Assembly: GCA_021785155.1 (NCBI GenBank)
Contig: JAJYGE010000334.1
Location: 1-25,468, forward strand
Source of the DNA: Planctomycetota bacterium
Lineage (GTDB): Bacteria > Planctomycetota > Phycisphaerae > WQYP01
Direction of reading: 5' to 3'
Length of the DNA stretch: 25,468 nucleotides
The translations under genes and the position numbers were made by a program. The notes under the pieces are model-generated. The model searched no databases and was not told where the DNA came from. It saw only the letters and a list, made by a program, of their open reading frames with translations. Shown in pieces: positions 7,439-15,296 of this stretch (its first letter is position 1; the number at the start of each line of letters is the position of its first letter).

Positions 7439-8344
7439 TCAAGCCAGCGCAAAGCGCTCAATGGCGACCGCAACACCGTCTTCCCGGTTGGATGGTACGA
7501 CATGGCGGGCGGCTTTACGGATGTGTTCCGGACCGTTGGCCATGGCCGCGCTGATTCCGGCCCATTGCAGCATGGAAAGATCATTGGCATTATCGCCCAC
7601 TGCCAGTACATTATTGCGGTTAATTCCGTAGGATTTACAGACAAAATCAAGCGCCATGGCCTTATTGGTATCCGGGGCCATCACTTGCAGAAGCCGCGAA
7701 TCACTGCGAAATATGCCAATTTGAAGATTAAATCGTTGCGGCAGCAGATAATTGAGTTCGTCAATAATGGAAGGTTTGGCGTGAAACATCACGCGCGTAA
7801 CGGGCACATGCAGGAAGCTTTCCAAATTAGCAATCACATCCGGATTGAACGTGCGCCCCACGGGAATCGCATCAGCGGGCACAATGCCGAAATGATCCGA
7901 GTAAAGTCTGTCAATAATTTCCACGCTTGGAATCACATTCGGACAACGGTTCCGGGCGAAATCAATGACTTTGCGGACAACGTTGTGCGGCAGACTGATA
8001 TGCCTCAAAACACATTTTTGTTTTTCATCCCAGATTAAGGCACCGTTGTGACTGATGATCGGCGTGGTCAATTTTAAGGCGCGGTGGTAGAAACGCACGC
8101 TCCGCGGAGGACGCGCGGTCGCAAGTACCACATGAATGCCTCGCTTCACCGCCCGATGAATCGCGTTATGGACGCGTGGCGTGATGGACTCTTTAGGATT
8201 AAGAAGTGTGCCATCCATATCCAATGCGATCATTTTAATGCCATCGGCGGTAGAGGAATCAGTGGCGGTCAAAGATGGAATTATCGGCTTTATGGTCGGT
8301 CTTGATCCGAGTTCCACGGTTGTATTTGAGGGTCTGCCCTTCAT
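7439..8344 (-). CDS. Cof-type HAD-IIB family hydrolase
   Basis: A predicted cytoplasmic phosphatase of small phosphorylated metabolites, 301 residues. The frame is open back to 8524, but the ATG at 8344 is preferred because GAGG stands 9 bases upstream; a start at the ATG before IALDMDGTLL is also possible. HAD motifs: I, IALDMDGTLL (Asp42 nucleophile and Asp44); II, VLATARPP; III, the Lys in DTNKAMALDFV; IV, GDNANDLSML with Ala-rich AMANGPE after it. The C2B cap domain lies between motifs II and III. The substrate cannot be read from the sequence. It is the first of three tightly packed minus-strand genes with DUF218 and the L,D-transpeptidase, which suggests co-expression. Confidence 0.88.
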   Translation of the reverse strand: MKGRPSNTTVELGSRPTIKPIIPSLTATDSSTADGIKMIALDMDGTLLNPKESITPRVHNAIHRAVKRGIHVVLATARPPRSVRFYHRALKLTTPIISHNGALIWDEKQKCVLRHISLPHNVVRKVIDFARNRCPNVIPSVEIIDRLYSDHFGIVPADAIPVGRTFNPDVIANLESFLHVPVTRVMFHAKPSIIDELNYLLPQRFNLQIGIFRSDSRLLQVMAPDTNKAMALDFVCKSYGINRNNVLAVGDNANDLSMLQWAGISAAMANGPEHIRKAARHVVPSNREDGVAVAIERFALA

Positions 8345-8658
8345 TGGTTCAGGCCTCATATAAACAAAGTTTCTGAAGGACGCAACTAATTCACTTACGG
8401 ACATATACTTCCAATCACAGCCTAAATATACCGATGCCACAAAAAACCACAGAACGTTTTCGTACATCGATGCGGCCCCTCCGGGAACACGCATCATAGA
8501 ACAGGCATTCTTATCATCGGCCAAGCCACGCCGTTACATGAACGAACGTCCATAAAATTATTACATCCGATAATTAGTGTATGGGATTCGCTTTTTTAAG
8601 CGCTTTAACCGGACCATCCAGGTTCATAAATGCATGGCGAGGTCGTATTTCCGTGAAG
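8345..8658. other. Spacer between the membrane protein and HAD genes
   Basis: About 315 bases. Part of it is open in frame with the HAD gene (up to 8524), but the translation there shows no HAD features. It could hold a minus-strand promoter for the HAD-DUF218-transpeptidase cluster; I could not find a convincing hexamer pair. Confidence 0.35.
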
Positions 8659-9525
8659 CTAATTGAAGCGTCTCAAAATAGGCGTGATTCGTGCCGCCAG
8701 CACCGATTTTTCCTGGTCGGTAAGTTGCCCGATAACCGCATTCAGATAAGTTGTAAGATACGCGGTGCGCTGAAGCTGTATCTTGGCCGCGTACCGGCGG
8801 CCCAATGCAATAACTTTCCGTGCCGCCCGCCTTTTAGCACCCGCCTTGGAAACACTTCCAGAATCCGTCAGAAAGGTCTTGAGCCGTTTTTTCAGACGAT
8901 CCAGCAGGGAGGAATCAATAAGTCCCTGCTGCTCTGATTGCACCAACGCGTTCATGGATGTTCTAAACTGCTGCTGGGCAAGCGCCACAGATTGCATCTG
9001 ACCGGCGTTCAGGTGCGCATCGAGCAGCCAACGCCGCATCAACCACGGACCGCGCAGCTGCGCAAACATTAAAGCCTGTCGTACCGGATCAGAAATGGCC
9101 TTTACTTTCCCCAACCAGGGTGGCCGGCCAGCTCGCCCGGGCTTTGCGGTGCGTACCTCCAGCGCTCGGGTAGCGTCATGTGGATAGGAAATCACGTCCA
9201 CCGTCCCCCGCGCATCGGCAAATTTATATGTTACGCTCGCGAACTTGGAAGATGGATCCACCGGATTATTCGCGCTCACGGGACGGCGCGGATTTATCCC
9301 CGCCGGGCGGAACACCTGGTAAAATGCGACGGCGTTCGATGTTGGGCGACCAAAAATCGTGGCTAAGTGTGCGATCAGATAAAAGCCGGCAATGAACAGC
9401 AAGGTCACGGCAACCGCTATTTTAATCATTTCGGAACGTTTTAAGTTTTTAAGTTTCACAACGGCACCATCCCTGATAACACGCCACACCCAAACAATAA
9501 CGGCTCCACCAGCCAACCATTGCAT
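8659..9525 (-). CDS. Membrane protein of unknown function
   Basis: I do not recognise the family. The 288-residue frame starts with a short hydrophobic stretch (AGGAVIVWVW), then a basic linker (KLKNLKRSE) and a clear transmembrane helix at about 34-58 (IKIAVAVTLLFIAGFYLIA). The remainder, probably outside the inner membrane, begins with a Pro- and Asn-rich region and a beta-like stretch (FASVTYKFADARGTVDVISY). It continues as a long, mostly helical, charged segment with many Gln, Lys and Arg, as in LLDRLKKRLKTFL. The start is uncertain: the ATG at 9525 lacks a good ribosome-binding site, and a GTG near 9459 or ATG at 9429 would keep the main helix. It lies upstream of the HAD gene on the same strand, separated by about 315 bases. 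Confidence 0.65.
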   Translation of the reverse strand: MQWLAGGAVIVWVWRVIRDGAVVKLKNLKRSEMIKIAVAVTLLFIAGFYLIAHLATIFGRPTSNAVAFYQVFRPAGINPRRPVSANNPVDPSSKFASVTYKFADARGTVDVISYPHDATRALEVRTAKPGRAGRPPWLGKVKAISDPVRQALMFAQLRGPWLMRRWLLDAHLNAGQMQSVALAQQQFRTSMNALVQSEQQGLIDSSLLDRLKKRLKTFLTDSGSVSKAGAKRRAARKVIALGRRYAAKIQLQRTAYLTTYLNAVIGQLTDQEKSVLAARITPILRRFN

Positions 9526-9653
9526 ACTCGTGTCGCAGTCGCTTCCCCGGGCATCGGGGACGCCCCTATCATATTAACGCTCCGTTGGTTCAGGGGTTGC
9601 GGCAAACCGGAAGATGTTTACCAAATTATTCATAAAGGCGATATGTCAATATG

Positions 9654-9682
9654 GTGAACTCTGGGGTCATAGCGCGTATAAT
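9654..9682 (+). promoter_or_regulatory. Predicted promoter of the secreted protein-secA-der operon
   Basis: A perfect TATAAT lies at 9677-9682. The -35 position (GTGAAC, 9654-9659, 17-base spacer) matches consensus at only three positions. Transcription would begin near 9689, downstream of the in-frame ATGs at 9651 and 9681, which supports the start at 9714 for the first gene. Confidence 0.4.
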
Positions 9683-9713
9683 GAGCGTTGGATTGAACGG
9701 AAACGGCGGAAAT

Positions 9714-10142
9714 ATGCACCGGTTAAGTAGACATTCCCCAGCGATAACAGCGATTTCATGCCTTATGGCCATGTTATGGATTCCCGCTGCGCAAGGGCAG
9801 ACACTTGTAAACACACAAGAATCCGTTACTTGGATGGGGCGGTTACTGGCTTTGCCGGTATCCGCACTCAACCCTAATGGCAAAAATCCAAAAATCAGTA
9901 TCGCACCAACGACGGCACGGCGGCATACCGCGACATGGATGCCGCACGGGTTAAGCCTGTGGGGTGTAACAACCGTCCATGTTTTGCACAATGGGCATCA
10001 CGCCCGCCACCTTAAAATTGAATTCAGCGTAGTCCCTGGACTGATCAACATCCAGAGCGGTACTGCGATGGCTACCATTCTGCCGCCGCAAGCCAGGCAC
10101 CTGCAAGTCTTCACCGCCCGTCCCCCGCCAGCCATGCTCTGA
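9714..10142 (+). CDS. Secreted protein upstream of secA, candidate SecM-like export monitor
   Basis: I do not recognise a family. From the ATG at 9714 the protein has 142 residues. It opens with a signal peptide (basic MHRLSRH, hydrophobic AITAISCLMAMLWIPAA, predicted cleavage AQG/QT at about residue 28). The middle has no known domain. The extreme C-terminus reads FTARPPPAML, with three consecutive prolines ending four codons before the stop. The stop codon is 77 bases before secA. The last sense codon and stop pair perfectly with the secA ribosome-binding region. E. coli SecM, V. alginolyticus VemP and B. subtilis MifM are short exported or membrane-targeted proteins whose C-terminal arrest controls translation of a downstream secretion gene; this has the same layout. 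A monitor function is inference. The frame is open further upstream to 9651, but a predicted -10 box lies inside that extension. Confidence 0.6.
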   Translation: MHRLSRHSPAITAISCLMAMLWIPAAQGQTLVNTQESVTWMGRLLALPVSALNPNGKNPKISIAPTTARRHTATWMPHGLSLWGVTTVHVLHNGHHARHLKIEFSVVPGLINIQSGTAMATILPPQARHLQVFTARPPPAML

Positions 10143-10213
10143 TTCTTTCACACGGTGCCAGTTTCTTTTACCTGGCAATTACTTTCATTATGTTTCTATC
10201 AGAATAATCAGAG
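10137..10213 (+). promoter_or_regulatory. RNA element that may mask the secA ribosome-binding site
   Basis: CTCTGATT (10137-10144), covering the last sense codon and stop of the upstream gene plus two bases, is the exact reverse complement of AATCAGAG (10206-10213), which contains most of the secA ribosome-binding sequence. The 61-base loop holds a second perfect stem, TGCCAG (10156-10161) with CTGGCA (10172-10177). A ribosome held at the proline codons 10122-10130 would cover or melt the 5' arm and free the site. The pairing is seen; the regulation is inferred. Confidence 0.45.
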
Positions 10214-10219
10214 GATTTC

Positions 10220-13200
10220 ATGGTTACACAGTTTCTCAATAAGTCGATGACGAAAATTTTCGGCTCACGCAATGGCCGGCTTATTAAATCATACCGCCAT
10301 CGCGTGGAAGCCATTAACAAGTTTGAACCCGCAATGCGCGTGTTGACCGACGCCCAGATGCGGGCCAAAGCTGATGAATTACGGAAGCGCATGGCCGATG
10401 GCGAAACCGATCTGGCTATTCTTCCGGAAGCTTTCGCGCTGATGCGGGAATCAATGGATCGCAATATCGGCTTGCGCAATGCCTTTAATCCGGCTGGTTC
10501 TTTTAACGCCGGCAATCTGACTGCCGAGGCGCAAGGTCAGTACCAACAGATCAAGGCCAAATGCGTGGGCGAACATGACTGGCGCTTCGTGGAAATTCCT
10601 CCGGAACTTTATCAAGCCATCCGTGCCGCGGTTCCTGATGCTCGGCCTCCCTACCGTGCTCGACCATTCGATGTGCAGTTGATCGGCGGCATGGTTCTGT
10701 ATGATGGCAAAATTGCTGAAATGGCCACCGGTGAGGGAAAAACGTTTGTTGCTCCGCTGGCGTGTTTTCTCATGGGGCTTTCCGGTAAGCATTGCCATGT
10801 CGTAACGGTCAATGATTATCTGGTGCGACGCGATGCGGCATGGGTGGCCCCGGCATTTTATGCCTTGGGCATGTCCGTGGGCTTTGTACAGGCCCACATG
10901 GACAATCAGCCGCGACAAAAGGCGTATCAATGCACGGTAACGTATGGCACCAACAGTGAATTCGGATTTGACTATCTGCGCGACAACATGAAACAGTCCC
11001 TGGCTGAACAGGTACAGGGACCGCTGGATTTTGCCATTGTGGATGAAGTCGACAGCGTACTTATTGACGAAGCCCGTACACCGCTGATTATCAGCGGTCC
11101 GGCACATGATGATTCCCCGCGCTACCGCCAGGCGGATGACGTCACCCGGAAGTTAATTCTGGCCCAAAAGCCATGGGAGCTTGCCAACAGCCATGTCGAA
11201 GCGTTGAAGCGTAAGATCAAGGGGGCGGAAGGCGAGATTAAAAATGCCCGCGGCGATGCGGCCAAGATCACCTCATTGCAGAACCTGATTACGGAAACAC
11301 AAAAGGAACTGGTGGAGGCGGAAGCGGAACTGGCCAGGCAGGTACAACTTTATGAAGTGGAATTGGATCGCAAAACGGCCCATCTAACGCATGAGGGCAT
11401 TCGAAAGGCTCAGGAATTCGCGGGCGTCGGCTCATTTTATGTCGGTGGGAACATGGATTGGCCGCACCTGTTGGAACAATCTCTGCGGGCCCATGTCGTG
11501 TATGAAATTGACAAAGATTATGTCGTGCAAAAAGGCGAAGTGATTATCGTCGATGAATCCACCGGCCGATTGATGGTGGGCCGCCAATGGAGCGATGGAC
11601 TGCATCAGGCCGTGGAAGCCAAGGAGCGTGTCACGGTAAAACCCGAAACACAGACCATGGCCACAATTACCCTGCAAAACTTTTTCAAACTTTACAAACG
11701 TATTGCGGGAATGACCGGCACCGCCATGACGGAATCCGAAGAATTCAGCAAAATCTACAATCTGGAAGTGGTCTCGATCCCCACCAATCGCCCGCTTTGC
11801 CGACAAGATTTTGAAGATCTGATTTTCATGAATGAAAATGCCAAATGGAACGCGATAGTCGAGCAGATCAAAGAAGCCACGGATCGGGGACAACCTGTCC
11901 TGGTAGGCACCACGAGCGTGGAAAAATCCGAGCGCTTGTCCAATATCCTGTCACGCCAGCACGGTATTGAGCATGAGGTACTTAATGCCAAAAACCATGA
12001 ACGCGAAGCGGAAATTATTGCCAAAGCCGGCACACAGCAGGTTAACAAACAGGGGCAGACCGTTGGCCGCGTCACCATCGCCACGAATATGGCGGGGCGC
12101 GGCACGGATATTTCTCTGGCGTCAGGCGTGCTGGAAGCGGGCGGGCTATTTGTACTGGGCACCGAACGCCACGAATCGCGGCGCATTGACAACCAGCTTC
12201 GCGGCCGATCAGGCCGACAAGGTGATCCAGGCACGTCCCGCTTTTTTCTGAGTCTGGAAGATGATCTCATGCGGCTGTTTGCCGGTGATTTTATGCTCAA
12301 GGCCCTGCAACGTCTGGGTATGAAAGAAGATGAAGCCATTGAGCATGGAATGGTGTCCCGGGCCGTGGCCCGGGCGCAGAAAAAAGTGGAGGAGCGGAAC
12401 TTCGGCATCCGAAAAAATCTGCTGGAGTATGATGAAGTCCGGAATTATCAGCGAAATTTCTTTTATACGTCGCGCCAGGCCATTCTTGAAGGCCGAAATC
12501 TGCAGGACATTATTTTCGATACCATCGGCGATTCCGTACGCGATGCGGTGGCGCATTACCTGGATCGGGATTACGTGGCAACATGCGTGGCGGAATGGGT
12601 GCGTCTGACATTCAATACCGTTATTGACCCGCAGGATTTACGGGATACGGAATTAGCTGTGCTGGAAATGACCATCAAGGACAAGGCCCGCGAGGACGCG
12701 CGCAGTAATATTCACAGTGCCATTTCCGAATTCATGGACCCCGATGCGCACCCGGAGGATTATGATTATGCGGGGATGGCTTCCTGGGCCATGAGCCAAT
12801 TCAAGGTACAGATCAGTCAGTCGCAATTAAAGAAAATGCAACGGGATGAAATCATCGAGACGCTGGTGGAAAAGGCCCTTGATCTTATTGACCATAAAGA
12901 TATCAATCCGGTGGCCAAATATCTCGTTAAGGGCTACCCTCAGCAACAACTGGCGCAGTGGGCTAATGATAAATTTGAGTTCAGCATTCCAGTCGAAGAA
13001 TTGACCGGAAAAACCCAGGAACAGGCGGTTGAACTGATTCTTAATAACGCCCGTCAAGCGTATCAGCAACGAGAAATCAGCTATCCCGTTGATTATGCCC
13101 TGGAGGCCACCATCGGCGCGGGCGGCATTGAAAATGTCTACGCGTCCGAACAGTTGGCCGTGTGGGTCAAAGCCAAATTTGGAACATTCATTTCCGGTGA

Positions 13201-13921
13201 TGAAATCCGCTCCCTGACTGTTGAAGCCCTGCGCCAACGACTCGTTGATATTTCACGCCAGGCCAATGACAATGTTGACCGGCATATTGATGAAGCGGTA
13301 GCCACACTTCAGGAATCCAGGATGCTCTCCGCCTGGGTCTCTGACCGTTTTGTCACGCAGGCGTCCGCCGATGAATTTGAAGGCGAACCGGTTGAAGAAC
13401 GCCGCGAGCGCATCAAAGAGTTGGCCCATGCGTTTTTGCGCCGCGAACTCACGGAGTTGGAGCGAACTGTACTGTTACAGATCTATGATGTCACCTGGAA
13501 AGACCACCTGTATGCCATGGATCAATTGCGCGACACCATTGGATTGCGCGGCATCGCCCAGCGGGATCCGGTCATTGAATACAAACGTGAAGGGTCGCGC
13601 CTGTTTGAAGTCTTCCTGAAAAATCTGCGCGAAAAAGTCACAGACGTCATTTTCCGCATGCGGATCGCCAGCGCCGGAGATATGCGCAACGTGTATGAGG
13701 GGCAGGAGGAACTGTTCGACGCCAATGAATCCTATGGAGTTGGGGACAGCGCTGCGGCGAAGGAATTACAGGCCGCGCCACAGGAAACTCCATCTCCTGA
13801 AATGGAAGAACATCCGCCGCTGGACCCGATTGTGAATGCCGGCCCCAAAGTGGGCCGCAATGATCCGTGCCCCTGCGGCAGCGGAAAGAAATATAAGCAC
13901 TGCTGCGGACGCACCGCTTAA
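10220..13921 (+). CDS. secA: Preprotein translocase ATPase SecA (long form)
   Basis: The motor ATPase that drives preproteins through SecYEG at the inner membrane. It has 1233 residues against about 840-900 in E. coli and Bacillus. Visible features: Walker A at 171-175 (GEGKT), Walker B DEVD at 275-278, second nucleotide-binding domain motifs (GMTGTAMTESEEF, VLVGTTSVEKSE, TNMAGRGTDI, QLRGRSGRQGDPG), a scaffold-helix core (TWKDHLYAMDQLRDTIGLRG) and a C-terminal zinc-binding SEC-C motif (NDPCPCGSGKKYKHCC). Extra length comes from a charged coiled-coil insertion at about 325-375 in the preprotein cross-linking region, and from an insertion at about 850-1080 with four W...F repeats. The ribosome-binding site (GAGG, 10211-10214) is 5 bases before the ATG and may be masked by RNA pairing. 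der follows after 15 bases. Confidence 0.97.
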   Translation: MVTQFLNKSMTKIFGSRNGRLIKSYRHRVEAINKFEPAMRVLTDAQMRAKADELRKRMADGETDLAILPEAFALMRESMDRNIGLRNAFNPAGSFNAGNLTAEAQGQYQQIKAKCVGEHDWRFVEIPPELYQAIRAAVPDARPPYRARPFDVQLIGGMVLYDGKIAEMATGEGKTFVAPLACFLMGLSGKHCHVVTVNDYLVRRDAAWVAPAFYALGMSVGFVQAHMDNQPRQKAYQCTVTYGTNSEFGFDYLRDNMKQSLAEQVQGPLDFAIVDEVDSVLIDEARTPLIISGPAHDDSPRYRQADDVTRKLILAQKPWELANSHVEALKRKIKGAEGEIKNARGDAAKITSLQNLITETQKELVEAEAELARQVQLYEVELDRKTAHLTHEGIRKAQEFAGVGSFYVGGNMDWPHLLEQSLRAHVVYEIDKDYVVQKGEVIIVDESTGRLMVGRQWSDGLHQAVEAKERVTVKPETQTMATITLQNFFKLYKRIAGMTGTAMTESEEFSKIYNLEVVSIPTNRPLCRQDFEDLIFMNENAKWNAIVEQIKEATDRGQPVLVGTTSVEKSERLSNILSRQHGIEHEVLNAKNHEREAEIIAKAGTQQVNKQGQTVGRVTIATNMAGRGTDISLASGVLEAGGLFVLGTERHESRRIDNQLRGRSGRQGDPGTSRFFLSLEDDLMRLFAGDFMLKALQRLGMKEDEAIEHGMVSRAVARAQKKVEERNFGIRKNLLEYDEVRNYQRNFFYTSRQAILEGRNLQDIIFDTIGDSVRDAVAHYLDRDYVATCVAEWVRLTFNTVIDPQDLRDTELAVLEMTIKDKAREDARSNIHSAISEFMDPDAHPEDYDYAGMASWAMSQFKVQISQSQLKKMQRDEIIETLVEKALDLIDHKDINPVAKYLVKGYPQQQLAQWANDKFEFSIPVEELTGKTQEQAVELILNNARQAYQQREISYPVDYALEATIGAGGIENVYASEQLAVWVKAKFGTFISGDEIRSLTVEALRQRLVDISRQANDNVDRHIDEAVATLQESRMLSAWVSDRFVTQASADEFEGEPVEERRERIKELAHAFLRRELTELERTVLLQIYDVTWKDHLYAMDQLRDTIGLRGIAQRDPVIEYKREGSRLFEVFLKNLREKVTDVIFRMRIASAGDMRNVYEGQEELFDANESYGVGDSAAAKELQAAPQETPSPEMEEHPPLDPIVNAGPKVGRNDPCPCGSGKKYKHCCGRTA

Positions 13922-13936
13922 AGCTAAGGAATTCGT

Positions 13937-15271
13937 ATGTCCATACCCATTGTCGCCATCGTGGGCCGCCCCAACGTCGGCAAATCCAGTTTGCTCAACA
14001 TGCTTTCAGGCAAGCGAATATCCATTGTTGATCCGACCGCCGGCGTGACACGTGACCGCGTTTCCAATATTGTTGAAAGTAATGGGCGGAGTTTTGAGCT
14101 TGTAGATACCGGGGGCTACGGCGTTGAAGATCCGGATAATCTTACAAAACAAATTCAGGACCAGATACGTCGGGCCATTGAATCCGCCGATGTGCTGCTG
14201 TTTGTCGTGGATGCGAAGGCCGGACCGGTACCCCTCGATATTGCCGTGGCGCGTCTCATCCGGCCATTTGCCAAGCCGGTAATACTGACAGTTAATAAAG
14301 TTGATGGCCCGAATCTGGCATCCAACGCCGCCGAGTTTTTCTCGCTTGGCTTTGACGAGATGGTCATAATTTCATGCCAGCATCGGCGCGGTGGAGACGA
14401 ATTGCTGAAAGCAATTTTCCACCATCTTGGTCGTAGTGCCGGAATCGTACCGGCTGAATCGGAACTTAAACTTGCGGTGGTGGGCAAACGCAACGCCGGG
14501 AAAAGCACTCTCATCAACACCCTCGCCGGTGGTGAACGCGTCATTGTTTCTGAAATTCCCGGCACCACGCGCGATAGTATTGATGTTCGGATTGAAATAG
14601 AAGGCCGCATCATTACGGTTATCGATACCGCCGGTGTGCGGAAGCGGGCTCGTATGACCAGCAATGACCTGGAATTTTACAGCTTTCACCGGGCCCAGCG
14701 CTCCATCCGCCGGGCGGATGTGGTACTGCTGCTCATTGACGCCACAACAGATATCAGTGATGTGGATCAGAAACTCGCCGCATATATTCAGGAAGAATTC
14801 CGCCCTGTGATCCTGGTAATTAATAAATGGGATCTGGTTGGTCAGCAGGCCACAGTGGAAAGCTACGGCGACTACGCCGCTAAACGCTTTCCCCAGTTGC
14901 AGCACGCCCCCGTGGCATGTATCAGCGCCAAGACCGATACGGATCAATCGCAAATTATCCGTCTGGCCTTTTCCCTTTATCAGCAGGCGTCCACGCGGTT
15001 GACCACCGGCCAACTGAACAAAGCGGTGGAGGATATCATCCAACTCCGCGGCCCCAGCAGTCAGGAGGGCAAAAGTGTAAAAGTATATTACGCCACGCAA
15101 ATTGATGTCTGCCCCCCCATCATTGTGCTGTTTGTGAATCATCCCCGGCTGATTACCGAGGAATATAAACGGTTCTTTACCCATCAATTGCGGGAGCGAA
15201 CGGTGCTGCATGAAGTCCCGATTCGCCTTCTGGTTCGCGGCCACCGCGGCCCCGCCGCGGAACCCCATTAA
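13937..15271 (+). CDS. der: Ribosome assembly GTPase Der (EngA)
   Basis: A double-domain GTPase needed for 50S ribosomal subunit maturation, 444 residues. First G domain: P-loop GRPNVGKSS (10-18), DTGGYG switch and NKVD (120-123). Second G domain: P-loop GKRNAGKST (183-191), DTAGVRKRAR and NKWD (296-299). The C-terminal KH-like domain contains VYYATQIDVCPPIIVLFVN and ends with a basic tail. The second P-loop has Lys-Arg-Asn-Ala in place of the usual Arg-Pro-Asn-Val, while the nucleotide-contacting Gly-Lys-Ser-Thr is kept. The start follows AAGGAA and is 15 bases after the secA stop, so both are very likely on one transcript. Linkage of secA with der may simply couple translation capacity and export; no direct partnership is known to me. 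Confidence 0.96.
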   Translation: MSIPIVAIVGRPNVGKSSLLNMLSGKRISIVDPTAGVTRDRVSNIVESNGRSFELVDTGGYGVEDPDNLTKQIQDQIRRAIESADVLLFVVDAKAGPVPLDIAVARLIRPFAKPVILTVNKVDGPNLASNAAEFFSLGFDEMVIISCQHRRGGDELLKAIFHHLGRSAGIVPAESELKLAVVGKRNAGKSTLINTLAGGERVIVSEIPGTTRDSIDVRIEIEGRIITVIDTAGVRKRARMTSNDLEFYSFHRAQRSIRRADVVLLLIDATTDISDVDQKLAAYIQEEFRPVILVINKWDLVGQQATVESYGDYAAKRFPQLQHAPVACISAKTDTDQSQIIRLAFSLYQQASTRLTTGQLNKAVEDIIQLRGPSSQEGKSVKVYYATQIDVCPPIIVLFVNHPRLITEEYKRFFTHQLRERTVLHEVPIRLLVRGHRGPAAEPH

Positions 15272-15296
15272 CGCCTATCGTTTGAGGTAGTATATT

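Noticed and set aside
7256..8038. Long plus-strand open frame of 260 codons
   Set aside because: It lies antisense to the HAD and DUF218 genes, which carry clear family motifs; its translation has no recognisable feature or ribosome-binding site.
14372..15268. Long minus-strand open frame of 298 codons
   Set aside because: Antisense to der, whose G-domain motifs are unmistakable; a shadow of its codon use.
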